NCBI GenBank assembly: GCA_030431255.1
Contig: JAUIJL010000003.1
Span: forward strand, 1-64,000
Reading direction: 5' to 3'
Source of the DNA: Thermoanaerobaculia bacterium
Lineage (GTDB): Bacteria > Acidobacteriota > Thermoanaerobaculia > Multivoradales > J023
DNA length: 64,000 nucleotides
Each line of letters opens with the position of its first letter. The stretch's first letter is position 1. The notes below the pieces were generated by a model. The model saw only the letters and a program-made list of their open reading frames with translations. It ran no database searches and had not been told where the DNA came from. Below are positions 1 to 7,722 of this stretch, piece after piece. The position numbers and the translations under genes are program-made.

Positions 1-2
1 CG

Positions 3-2147
3 CCGTCCACGGAATACGTTTACGACGCCCTTGATCGTCTGACAGAAGTCCATCAACCCTTCGGTGGAGCGGGTGGCGGTGAAGTGGTCACGGGCTACGG
101 CTATGATGCCCAAGATCACCTCACCCGCGTCACCGATGGCGAGGGCACTGTGACCGAGTACGAGTATTCGGATCGCGATCTGCTCACCAAGGAGACCTCC
201 GAGGTCTCCGGCATCACCGACACCACCTACACCGACTCCGGCGAGCAGGAGACCAAAACCGATGCCCGCGGCATTGTGGAGTCTCGAAGCTACGACGCCC
301 TCGACAGGCTGACCGCCATCGACTATCCCGACGACAGCCTCGGCATCATCTACACCTACGACGATTCCGCCGCGGATTTCAGCACGGGTCGCCTGACGAG
401 CATCGAGCGGGACGGTCATGCCGTCGACTACGGATATGATCGATTCGGCCGTATCACCCGCGACGGCGAGCTGACCTTCACTTACGACAAAAACGGCAAC
501 CGCTCCGTTCTCGGATATCCTGGAAACATCGTGGCCAGCTACACCTTCGACTACGCCGACCGCGAAGCGACCCTGACCGTCGACGACGGCAGCGGAGCGC
601 AATCGATCATCTCGGCGGCAAGCTACCTGCCATCCGGCCCACTGGACGGGCTGACCCTCGGCAACGGCTTCTCCGAAACGCGAGCCTTCGACAGCCGCTA
701 TTTCCCGGATTCGATCGTGCTCGACGATGGAGTCGCCGACGTGTTGAGCTGGGATTACACCACCGACGCCGTGGGCAATCCGACCTTGATCGCCGACCTA
801 CTGGACCCGTCCAACGACCGCACCTACGGCTACCAGGACTACCAGTACTTCTTGACCCAAGGCGACGGTCCTTGGGGCACGCAGGCCTGGACCTACGACA
901 AGATCGGCAATCGCCTCACGGAATCCCGAGACGGCGCGGCAGCTGATGTCTACACCTACGTGCCGAATCTCGCCGGAAACAACTCACCGCAGCTCGATCA
1001 GATCACGCTAGGTACCGGCGGCACCCACAATTTCAGCTTCGACGCGGCGGGTAACCAGACCCAGGCGGATCTGGCGGGCAACGTCATCGAACGAGCCTAT
1101 GACGATGCGGGGCGCATGAGCCGTCAAGAACGGGCTGCGGCCGAAGCATCGACGGATTTTCTCTACGACGGTCGTGGATTCTTGCGTCGATCGGAAGGGC
1201 TGGCACCGTACGCGGCGGGCGAGACCGTCTTTTGTGATGGCTTCGAGTCGGGCGATACGTCCGGCTGGGGCTCAGGCGGAAGCACGTGCGTAGAAACGCT
1301 GACGGCCGAGCCGGTCTACAGCTCCGTAGGTCTACTGCACGGGAACGGTGACAGCACGATCTTCTACTTCGCGGGGCGTCCGGTGGGTCAGCTCGACGAG
1401 TCCGGGCTGCGCTTCCTGACCACGGATCATCTCGGGACACCGATCGCGGTTTCGTCGTCGGCCGTGGATTGGGGCGGCGGATTTGAGCCGTTTGGGGCGG
1501 ACTACTCCGGCGCAACGGAAGCTGGTGTGTATCTGCGGTTTCCGGGGCAGTGGGAGGATCGTGGTTGGCTGGAGAGCGGCCAGGGTGGCGAAATGCTCTA
1601 CAACGTCCATCGGTGGTACGCCGCCGAGCTTGGCAGATACACCCGGGTCGACCCCGTTCAGTGGAAACATTCGGGCACGGACTACTCTTACGCGCTTCTG
1701 CGCCCGATCGCACTGATCGATCCCCTGGGTCTGGAACCCGGACGCCGAACAGCGGATACCGCTGATGTCTTGCGTCGTGATCTCCAGCAGGATCTGAATT
1801 GCATTCGATCCGTGCGTGACAGTGTCCGTTCACGGGATCTTGAAGGTGAATCTCGGTATCAGCACTGCTATGGCAATTGCCTGATTGCGAAGGGATGTCC
1901 AAGCGGTAAAACCGGGGCTGCTCTTGCAAGCCTCTTCAAGGAATTCTCCGATGTGTTTCGATGCATCGTGCAAAGGCGAGGTGACAATTGCAGGAGTGCG
2001 TTTCAGCCCGCAGACTTCAGAGACAACACTCGAGGAAGGGACTGCCCAAAGGAAAAGTCATGCCAGAATCAATGCAAAAGTCTATTGGAGGAAGACGAGC
2101 CGCCGCCTGGCCCCTTCAAATTCCTCGTTCCTGTGGTCGACCCATGA
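3..2147 (+). CDS. RHS/YD-repeat protein, 5'-truncated by the window edge, with a Cys-rich variable C-terminal tip
   Basis: The frame is open from base 3, so the gene starts upstream; 714 codons are visible. YD-type repeats (for example YDALDRLT, YDKNGNR, YDKIGNR) run over most of the length, and the conserved RHS core end (GRYTRVDPVQ...LIDPLGL) lies near bases 1640-1737. RHS proteins form a beta-cocoon shell that carries a polymorphic C-terminal toxin or effector. After PLGL the tip is about 137 residues with nine cysteines, containing YQHCYGNCLIAKGC and, later, DFRDNTRGRDCPKEKSCQNQC. The DNxRGRxC pattern resembles C-terminal tips I have seen on other RHS proteins, but I cannot assign an activity. 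The motif FCDGFESGDTSGW lies inside the core near bases 1229-1268. The stop overlaps the next start as ATGA, which argues for translational coupling to a partner. RHS identity is secure; the tip function is unknown. Confidence 0.93.
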   Translation, partial: PSTEYVYDALDRLTEVHQPFGGAGGGEVVTGYGYDAQDHLTRVTDGEGTVTEYEYSDRDLLTKETSEVSGITDTTYTDSGEQETKTDARGIVESRSYDALDRLTAIDYPDDSLGIIYTYDDSAADFSTGRLTSIERDGHAVDYGYDRFGRITRDGELTFTYDKNGNRSVLGYPGNIVASYTFDYADREATLTVDDGSGAQSIISAASYLPSGPLDGLTLGNGFSETRAFDSRYFPDSIVLDDGVADVLSWDYTTDAVGNPTLIADLLDPSNDRTYGYQDYQYFLTQGDGPWGTQAWTYDKIGNRLTESRDGAAADVYTYVPNLAGNNSPQLDQITLGTGGTHNFSFDAAGNQTQADLAGNVIERAYDDAGRMSRQERAAAEASTDFLYDGRGFLRRSEGLAPYAAGETVFCDGFESGDTSGWGSGGSTCVETLTAEPVYSSVGLLHGNGDSTIFYFAGRPVGQLDESGLRFLTTDHLGTPIAVSSSAVDWGGGFEPFGADYSGATEAGVYLRFPGQWEDRGWLESGQGGEMLYNVHRWYAAELGRYTRVDPVQWKHSGTDYSYALLRPIALIDPLGLEPGRRTADTADVLRRDLQQDLNCIRSVRDSVRSRDLEGESRYQHCYGNCLIAKGCPSGKTGAALASLFKEFSDVFRCIVQRRGDNCRSAFQPADFRDNTRGRDCPKEKSCQNQCKSLLEEDEPPPGPFKFLVPVVDP

Positions 2148-2740
2148 TCGATAGGTCTTTCTTCAGTGGTGCGATCTGTGTCGCTCTGGCCTTATTGCAG
2201 GCCGCCTGTGGTGGCGAGATCAGGGATATCCCGCTCCTCAAGCCGTTCGATTCTCTAAGCTCCTACTCTTCCGATGAGGTGTCATTGGAGGTTTCCGATG
2301 ATTTCAAGGTGTCCGATTTCTGCAATCTCGATGTGTTTGCCGGTTTGAAGCCTGGCCTGACCAAGGAGGAAGCGGAGGCCTTTCTTGGACCGAGCAGTGG
2401 AAGCCGGCTCGAGCGGCAGAGCGCCGATGAGGTCTACCTTTTCCCTCGCGAAGACGGCGTGGTTGAGATCGTGCGCCAAAGGGTGGCATCAAGCGATGGT
2501 ACGAGCTCTTCCCATCGCTGGTTCGTGAGATTCTCACCCGTGAATACTGAGATCGAGCATCACCTAGATTCTGGGGTTGAGAATCTTCTGCGGGTCGCAG
2601 AGTTTGCTGGAGAATATTCGGTCAAGCTCTTCAATCAGTCCACCGCTGTCAAGTTCGAGATTAAAAACTCGAAGGTTGAGAGGGTTTGGTGGCTGCGAGA
2701 TGAGCCGGTAGAGCTACCGGAATCGGTGCCAGGTAAATAA
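2144..2740 (+). CDS. Small lipoprotein coupled to the RHS gene, possible immunity/partner protein
   Basis: The protein has 198 residues. I chose ATG 2144 because it overlaps the RHS stop (ATGA) and begins a good lipoprotein signal: MIDRSFF, a hydrophobic stretch, then LLQAAC with the acceptor Cys at residue 22. A longer in-frame extension to base 1988 would overlap the RHS gene by 160 bases and lacks such logic. The mature part contains CNLDVFAGLKPGLTKEEAEAFLG, where the 'G(L/M)tkeEae..LG' pattern is like the SmpA/OmlA-type start of small periplasmic domains. No enzyme motif is visible. Genes directly behind polymorphic RHS tips usually encode the cognate immunity protein or an accessory factor. 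That role is inferred from position and coupling only, and a lipoprotein suggests neutralisation in the periplasm. Confidence 0.72.
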   Translation: MIDRSFFSGAICVALALLQAACGGEIRDIPLLKPFDSLSSYSSDEVSLEVSDDFKVSDFCNLDVFAGLKPGLTKEEAEAFLGPSSGSRLERQSADEVYLFPREDGVVEIVRQRVASSDGTSSSHRWFVRFSPVNTEIEHHLDSGVENLLRVAEFAGEYSVKLFNQSTAVKFEIKNSKVERVWWLRDEPVELPESVPGK

Positions 2741-2745
2741 TCTGG
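2725..2745 (+). repeat. Copy 1 of a gene-end repeat (second copy at 3165-3186)
   Basis: The sequence ggtgccaggtaaataatctgg covers the last codons and stop of the RHS-linked lipoprotein. It recurs with one substitution and one insertion as the end of the decayed gene behind it. The shared end may mark duplication or recombination between immunity-type genes. Confidence 0.7.
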
Positions 2746-2758
2746 ATGCTCCGAAGCA

Positions 2759-3180
2759 TGCAACGCTCAGAGGCCCAAGAATTAGATTTGGTGCTCAGAT
2801 AAATCGCTGCTGCCCTGGATCTGGCCGCCGAGCTAGCCTCGAAACCATTCACGCAAGACGACTCCGGTCATTTTGGAAGCGAAATCGGCCGGATTAGAGG
2901 AGAGATCTACCATCGCGTCCATAAAGGTCTGGGAAACAACATTTCCGGCCCTTGTCTTGAGTACAACCGCCGATATCTCAGAACAAGTCGAGGGCGGAAC
3001 GGTCGCTGACCTTTTGACTTCAGTAGCGAGAGACCTCGGAGCTGCAGCTCAGGTCTTCGGCTCGAAGCGGTCCGAGCTGGAGCAGTTGAGGCGCACGGTC
3101 AACACCCTGCGCGCTTCTCGTGGATTCCTGTAGTCAAAGCTGGATGGATTCGAATTAGCGAATGGGTGCCAGCTAAATAA
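2759..3180 (+). pseudogene. Decayed small gene behind the RHS module (one frameshift, one in-frame TGA)
   Basis: A short start (MQRSEAQELDLVLR from ATG 2759) runs into TAA at 2800. The continuing protein-like frame begins at 2803: IAAALDLAAELASKPF, then FGSEIGRIRGEIYHRVHKG. It is cut by TGA at 3007-3009 and resumes to WIPVVKAGWIRISEWVPAK and the stop at 3178-3180. The end shares its last 20 or so bases with the end of the preceding lipoprotein gene. Amino-acid composition and the shared 3' end argue that this was a gene of about 140 codons, now carrying two lesions. The alternative 86-codon frame at 2873-3133 overlaps it and cannot be excluded as the true product. I do not recognise the family; it may be an old RHS tip or immunity gene. 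Confidence 0.5.
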
Positions 3181-3186
3181 TCTTGG
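3165..3186 (+). repeat. Copy 2 of the gene-end repeat
   Basis: The sequence ggtgccagctaaataatcttgg contains the stop of the decayed gene. It matches copy 1 at 2725-2745 apart from one substitution and one inserted T. Confidence 0.7.
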
Positions 3187-3202
3187 CTGAAGAAAGAACA
3201 CA

Positions 3203-3667
3203 ATGAAGAACAGAGCTTTTGTCGTTCTGCTAATCGTCAGCATTCTGGTTGCCGTGTCAGCCTACAGTTCCAAAAAAGTGCCGCCGCTTGCTTTGTCTGA
3301 GATGACCACCATCTGGATCGGACTTTCAGTGGGAGAGGTCTATGCCTACAGGGTCCATTTACATCCTAACGGGAAAGGCTTGGTCGCCATCACCAAGAAA
3401 AACCAAGAGCCCATTGTGTTTTCAATTGCTGACTGGGATTACTCGAAAGGCAAAATTTGAATCACAGGTGAGGCCATTGAGGCTGCGAACAAGAAACGGA
3501 TTACTCAGCTGAGCAGTGAGGTGATAGGTCCAACTATGACTCTGATCGACCGAGGAAGCGATTGGAAGATCAAGGTCAAGCTTCGGCGTGAATCGGAGAT
3601 GCTCGACTGGCTCAAGCGGCTCCAGAGAGCGATGGAATCTGGTGCCGAGGGGGCTGAGGGGCGCTAG
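3203..3667 (+). pseudogene. Small exported/membrane-anchored protein interrupted by an in-frame TGA
   Basis: ATG 3203 follows a GAAGAAAG ribosome site and opens with a signal or anchor segment (MKNRAFVVLLIVSILVAVSA). The first part ends at TGA 3458-3460 after WDYSKGKI. The same frame continues without another stop for 69 codons (ITGEAIEAANKKRI, LRRESEMLDWLKRLQ) to TAG at 3665-3667. A single TGG-to-TGA change (Trp codon) would explain it, so I annotate one 154-codon gene broken by a nonsense codon. Read-through or an assembly error are alternatives. It is the third small gene in a row behind the RHS tip and the second with such a lesion, which suggests decay of an immunity-gene array. The family is not recognised. 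Confidence 0.6.
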
Positions 3668-3815
3668 GTTAGGTGCGGACGGTCAAAGGGTGAGCTCGAG
3701 GGTGAGCATCTATTTTGGGGTCATCAGCGAAAGAACAGTTGTCGAGGTGGGAGCCCGTCCGGGCGTATCCCACCGTCCCCAAATGCTCGTGCTCAGGGAA
3801 ATCATCGGAGGATCC

Positions 3816-4364
3816 ATGGGACCCAACCTGACCCTCAAGATATTGCTCCTCTCAGCTTTGCTGCTGATCGGCAGCGGCTGTGCTTCTTCAAATCAGAGTC
3901 CTCTACCGACGGTGGAGCAGGTCGACCTCGATCGGTTCATGGGAGATTGGTATGTCGTCGGCCTGATCCCCAATCGGATCGAAAAGAATGCCTATGAGTC
4001 CGTCGAGAGCTATGCCATGCGCCCCGACGGTAAAATCGCCATCACGTACGACTACAAAAAGGGCGGATTCGACGGGCCGAAGAAGACCCTGAATATGGTG
4101 GCTCGAGTGGTCGACGACGGCCAAGGAGCGGAGTGGCGGGTGCGGCCCTTCTGGCCGTTGTCGCTGAAGTATTTGGTCACGGATTTAGCGGAGGACTATC
4201 GCTACACGGTCGTCGCCCATCCGTCGAGGAATTACGCCTGGATCATGGCCCGGGAGAAGACCCTCAGCGATTCGGATTGGCAGGATGTGCTCGGGCGTTT
4301 GGAAGGTCAGGATTTCGAGCTGGACCGCATCGTCCGGGTGCCGCAGATTCCACCGAGTCGCTGA
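3816..4364 (+). CDS. Lipocalin-family lipoprotein (Blc-like)
   Basis: The protein has 182 residues. ATG 3816 is preceded by CGGAGGA and begins a type II signal peptide with lipobox IGSGC (Cys 22). The lipocalin signature GxW is present as F-M-G-D-W-Y-V-V-G-L (residues 41-50). It is followed by the usual VES/Y-x-M-R-P-D-G and TYDYKKGGFDG beta-strand pattern. The C-terminal W-I-M-A-R-E-K-T-L and W-x-D-V-L-x-R-L-E-x-Q match bacterial Blc. Such proteins are outer-membrane-anchored beta-barrels that bind lipids or fatty acids during envelope stress. An in-frame extension to base 3588 lacks a signal peptide and was rejected. The gene's stop lies inside a 15-bp tandem repeat. Confidence 0.9.
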   Translation: MGPNLTLKILLLSALLLIGSGCASSNQSPLPTVEQVDLDRFMGDWYVVGLIPNRIEKNAYESVESYAMRPDGKIAITYDYKKGGFDGPKKTLNMVARVVDDGQGAEWRVRPFWPLSLKYLVTDLAEDYRYTVVAHPSRNYAWIMAREKTLSDSDWQDVLGRLEGQDFELDRIVRVPQIPPSR

Positions 4365-4400
4365 GACGGGCGCAGCTGAGACCAGCGCGGCTGAGGCTGG
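4356..4400 (+). repeat. 15-bp tandem repeat x3 across the lipocalin stop codon
   Basis: Three degenerate units of the form cgc(a/g)gctgag(a/g)c follow one another at 4356-4370, 4371-4385 and 4386-4400. The first contains the lipocalin TGA. Because the unit is a multiple of three, two further in-frame TGAs follow at 4377 and 4392. Confidence 0.7.
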
Positions 4401-4443
4401 CGATCCCCTGGAATCCTCGTCGCGGATCTGGCAGGGTAGTGTC

Positions 4444-5346
4444 TTGAGCGATCCGACAAAAATAACCCATCCGACGAAAATACTCGTGACCGGGGCCGCC
4501 GGCAAAACCGGCCGGGCGATTCTTTCGGCCCTCAGGACTCGGGGCTTGGCTTGCCTGGCCTGGGTTCGGCGCCCCGAGCAAATCGAAGATGCCCTGAGCC
4601 GCGGGGCCGTCGAGGCACGGGTGGTGGACCTCTCCCAACCCGAGACGTTCGTTTCCGCCTTGGTGGGAGCCGACAGCGTCTACCACATCTGCCCCAACAT
4701 GCATCCCGACGAGGTGGTGATCGCGAGCGAGCTCCTCGCGGCGGCGGCTCGGCAAGGGGTCGAACGCTTCGTCTTACATTCCGTGATGCATCCACAGATC
4801 GAGGCGATGCCCCATCATTGGCGAAAGATGCGGGTGGAAGAGCTGCTGCTCTCGTCCGGTCTCACGTTTTCTCTGATTCAGCCCAGCGCTTACCTGCAGA
4901 ATCTTCTGCCCTATTGGCGCCTAGCTCGGAACCGAGGAAATTTTGAGCTGCCGTTCTCCGTCGACGCGCCGATCTCCATGGTCGATCTGGGAGATGTGGC
5001 CGCGGCGGTGGCCGAGGTGCTGACCGACCCGGAGCATGCTTTCGGCACGTATCCGTTGGCGGGCAGGGCCCAAAGTCATCGCGATGTTGCCGAGATCTTC
5101 TCCTCCGTCTTGGGCCGTCCGATCGAAGCACGGCGAATTCCGGTGGATCGCTGGGCGGAGTCGGCTCGCGCGGCGGGTCTGACCCCGGGGCGCGTCGACG
5201 ATTTAATTTCCATGTTCAACCACTACGATCGTCACGGCTTCGTCGGTAGCCCAAAGGTGCTCGAATCCCTGCTCGGCCGGCCGGTGGTAGGCATCGACAC
5301 TTGGGTAAGGCGCCTGGCGCAACGGGATGCCCGGGCAGCGGAATAG
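4444..5346 (+). CDS. NmrA-like NAD(P)-binding oxidoreductase / epimerase
   Basis: The protein has 300 residues from TTG 4444, which has GCAGGG upstream and directly precedes the Rossmann start. The longer ATG at 4285 would overlap the lipocalin and was rejected. The dinucleotide motif V-T-G-A-A-G-K-T-G-R is at residues 15-24, VRRPEQ follows beta2, and a YHICPNMHPDE segment lies where NmrA/SDR-a5 members carry the NYP-type pocket. LHSVMHPQ and the SLIQPSAYLQNLLPYW stretch are typical of the family (NmrA, quinone reductase 2-like). Members bind NAD(P) and act as redox sensors or reductases; the substrate is unknown. It is probably cytoplasmic. The gene lies between two lipoprotein genes without an obvious operon link. 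Confidence 0.85.
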   Translation: MSDPTKITHPTKILVTGAAGKTGRAILSALRTRGLACLAWVRRPEQIEDALSRGAVEARVVDLSQPETFVSALVGADSVYHICPNMHPDEVVIASELLAAAARQGVERFVLHSVMHPQIEAMPHHWRKMRVEELLLSSGLTFSLIQPSAYLQNLLPYWRLARNRGNFELPFSVDAPISMVDLGDVAAAVAEVLTDPEHAFGTYPLAGRAQSHRDVAEIFSSVLGRPIEARRIPVDRWAESARAAGLTPGRVDDLISMFNHYDRHGFVGSPKVLESLLGRPVVGIDTWVRRLAQRDARAAE

Positions 5347-5439
5347 GATCGGCCGCCAAGGCTCATTCGGGAAAATCTCAGCCGGATAGGGGCGGCCGCA
5401 AGGCCCCGCGGTTCCGGTCGAATTTGCTAGTCTCCGCCA

Positions 5440-7269
5440 ATGAAGCTTTGTCCCAAATCGACGAGAGTAGGTATCCCGAACGTACGGAAGGGTCTTGTAC
5501 AAGCCCCGCCCCCACATCGGAATCGTCCACGGCGGGATGAGAACGCCGAAATTCATGATCCGAATGCTCGGCTGCCGTTCGGAAGCAGCGCGCTGGGTGG
5601 CTTGGTGGCATTGGCGCTTTGCCTGCTGATCTCCTGCGCCCCGAGGTCTGACACCCCAAAGGTGGCGCCTCCGGAGACGTCGAGCCCGCCGGAGCGGAGC
5701 TTCGTTATCCTCTCGATCAACGATGTCTATCGCTTGGAGGGAATCGAAGGCGGCAGCCGGGGCGGCTTGGCGCGGGTCGCCGCCTTGCGGCGGCAATTGG
5801 AGCAAGACGATCCGGACCTTCTCTTCCTGCACGCCGGCGATTTTCTTTTTCCGTCCCTTTTGTCGAATACCTTCAAGGGCCGACAGATGGTGGACATCCT
5901 CAATCGCCTCGACGGGGCCGAGCACGTCTTCGACGAGCGGACAGTGGTGGTCTTCGGCAACCATGAATTTGATCGCAACGGCGCGGCCGGAGTCGAGCTG
6001 CTCAATCGTCGCTTGGCGGAGTCCGAGTTCCGTTGGTTGCATACCAACATCCAATTCGCAGGAGATCCCGAAACCGGCCTTCCTTTGATCACCGGCAAGT
6101 CGCTGGCCCGTCAGGTGGTGGTGGAATCCGGTGGTGTGAAAGTGGGGCTCTTCGGCCTCACCCTCGGCGACGAGCATCCGGACTACGTAGAGTCCTTCAA
6201 GGATCCCATCGAAGTCGCCCGTCGACAGGTGGAGGAGCTGAGATCCCGAGGGGCGGAAGTGGTGGTGGCCTTGACCCACCAGAGCATGGACACCGACCTG
6301 GATCTTTTGCGTGCACTCGGCGACGGCGGGCCCGATTTGGTGATCGGGGGGCACGAGCACCAACAACAACACAAAGAGGTGGACGGTCGTTGGGTGCTGA
6401 AAGCGGACTCCGACGCGGTCACCGCCTGGGTAGCACGGGTGACCCTGAGCCGGGACGGGCAGATTCGGGTGGAGAAGCGCCTCGAAGCTTTGGGCCCAGT
6501 GGATCCCGATCCGAATCCCGAGCTAGTGGATCGCATCGCCTATTGGCGCACCTACCACGGCGAGCTCTTCTGCGGTGCCATGGATCCGCCCAGGGAGCCG
6601 GATTGTCTCGACGAGCAGATCGGCACGAGCAGGGTCAAATTGTTGGGGGAAGAGCTCGAGATCCGAAAATTCGAAACCAACCTCGGCAATTGGATTCTGG
6701 ATCAGGCGCTGGATGCTTTCGATGAGCAAGGAGCGCAGCTGGCGCTGATGAACTCAGGCGGCCTACGGCTCAACCAGAATCTACCTGCGGGCAAGCTTCT
6801 GTTGCGCCACGTCAAGGAGCTGCTGCCCTTCGAAGCCGAGATGTCGATGATCGAGATCTCCGGCGCGACCCTCATGGAGGCGGTGCGCCACGCGGTCTCG
6901 CAATGGCCCGGCAATGGCCACTTCTTGCAGATCTCCGGGTTCGCCTTTCGCCATGACCCATCGGTCGAAGACGGCGCCGTGCGCGATCTGACTCTATTGA
7001 CCGGGGACGGCCCCCGGCCGATCTCGCCTGAGGAAACTCTGCGGGTGGTGGTCAACGACTTTCTGCTGAACGTGGATCGGGGGCAGGACGGCTTCACCAT
7101 GTTCAAACCCGAGCATCGGGTCGCGAGCTCACCCACCTATAAGCTCGAAGAGCTGCTGCTCAACGGGCTGGCGCGCGCGGGTGAGCGCGGCATCGGGCCG
7201 GCGGTGGAAGGTCGAATCTGCGCGACCGGTGAGCGGGATGATCCTTGCTCAGCCATGGCTGGCGAGTGA
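5440..7269 (+). CDS. 5'-nucleotidase / UshA-family metallophosphatase lipoprotein
   Basis: The N-terminal metallophosphatase domain shows SINDVYRL (residues 92-99), LFLHAGDFLFP, FGNHEFD (N174, H175) and IGGHEHQQQ (H305, H307). These supply the two-metal ligands. The C-terminal 5'-nucleotidase domain shows LMNSGGLRLNQ (N438) and the QISGFAFRHDP segment. Family members hydrolyse nucleotides, sugar nucleotides or cyclic phosphodiesters outside the cytoplasm. A hydrophobic stretch with lipobox LLISC (Cys 66) indicates a lipoprotein. The start is doubtful: ATG 5440 leaves an unusually long, basic 50-residue n-region with only a weak ribosome site. The closer TTG/GTG codons at 5602-5605 would give a very short n-region. 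The usual DxH in the first motif is NDV here. Confidence 0.9.
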   Translation: MKLCPKSTRVGIPNVRKGLVQAPPPHRNRPRRDENAEIHDPNARLPFGSSALGGLVALALCLLISCAPRSDTPKVAPPETSSPPERSFVILSINDVYRLEGIEGGSRGGLARVAALRRQLEQDDPDLLFLHAGDFLFPSLLSNTFKGRQMVDILNRLDGAEHVFDERTVVVFGNHEFDRNGAAGVELLNRRLAESEFRWLHTNIQFAGDPETGLPLITGKSLARQVVVESGGVKVGLFGLTLGDEHPDYVESFKDPIEVARRQVEELRSRGAEVVVALTHQSMDTDLDLLRALGDGGPDLVIGGHEHQQQHKEVDGRWVLKADSDAVTAWVARVTLSRDGQIRVEKRLEALGPVDPDPNPELVDRIAYWRTYHGELFCGAMDPPREPDCLDEQIGTSRVKLLGEELEIRKFETNLGNWILDQALDAFDEQGAQLALMNSGGLRLNQNLPAGKLLLRHVKELLPFEAEMSMIEISGATLMEAVRHAVSQWPGNGHFLQISGFAFRHDPSVEDGAVRDLTLLTGDGPRPISPEETLRVVVNDFLLNVDRGQDGFTMFKPEHRVASSPTYKLEELLLNGLARAGERGIGPAVEGRICATGERDDPCSAMAGE

Positions 7270-7315
7270 TTCGTCGCGGCAAGCCGGCGATGTAGAATCC
7301 CGCCATTCGAGCAGC

Positions 7316-7360
7316 ACAGGAAGAAGCGGCACAGGAAGAAGCGGCACAGGAAGAAGCGGC
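7316..7360 (+). repeat. 15-bp perfect tandem repeat x3
   Basis: The unit acaggaagaagcggc is present three times without a mismatch (7316, 7331, 7346) and is followed by two decayed units. It lies between the nucleotidase stop and the symporter small-subunit start. Transcripts of the symporter operon would carry a purine-rich leader with several Shine-Dalgarno-like AGGAAG cores. Confidence 0.9.
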
Positions 7361-7416
7361 AGCCGAAGAGGCAGCAGCGGAGACAGCGGCAATGGAAACT
7401 CGGTAGAGGAGAGAGC

Positions 7417-7722
7417 ATGCCCGAGCCCAAACATCCCGACGAGCCCGGCCAGACCGATGGCGCCGACCTAAGCAACTCTCAGCGCAAAGCTTATTGGAGC
7501 AAGAATCGGCGATTGATCGGTGTGTTGCTGACGATTTGGGCGCTGGTGTCCTACGGCTTCGCCATCTTGATTCCCATGGACTTCGAGGTCGGTCGATTGC
7601 CGGCCAATTTCTGGTGGGCCCAACAGGGGGCCATGTTCGTCTTCGTCATCTTGATCTTTGTCTATGCATGGCGCATGGACGCGATCGACCGTGAATTCGA
7701 CGTGCACGAGGAGGGGGAGTGA
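7417..7722 (+). CDS. Sodium:solute symporter small subunit (DUF4212)
   Basis: This 101-residue protein has two membrane helices (about residues 33-52 and 66-86). It carries the family patterns YWSKNRRLI, FGxxxPMDF-like ILIPMDFEVG and FWWAQQGAMFVFVILIFVYA. The DUF4212 subunit is always paired with a large symporter subunit of the VC_2705 type, as here. The two genes overlap (TGATG at 7720-7724), so subunit synthesis is coupled. A GGAGAG ribosome site precedes ATG 7417. Members of this pair are thought to take up acetate-like or other organic acids with sodium; the substrate is not shown by the sequence. Confidence 0.92.
   Translation: MPEPKHPDEPGQTDGADLSNSQRKAYWSKNRRLIGVLLTIWALVSYGFAILIPMDFEVGRLPANFWWAQQGAMFVFVILIFVYAWRMDAIDREFDVHEEGE

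Noticed and set aside
1988-2143. Longer start for the RHS-linked lipoprotein
   Set aside because: Would overlap the RHS gene and put 52 charged residues before the signal peptide; ATG 2144 gives a clean lipoprotein and stop/start overlap.
2759-3667. Genome-wide reassignment of TGA to explain the two interrupted genes
   Set aside because: Many intact genes in the window end with TGA at the expected place (RHS, lipocalin, symporter, sigma factor).
4285-4443. ATG 4285 as start of the NmrA-like gene
   Set aside because: Overlaps the lipocalin end and the 15-bp repeat; the Rossmann domain begins just after TTG 4444.
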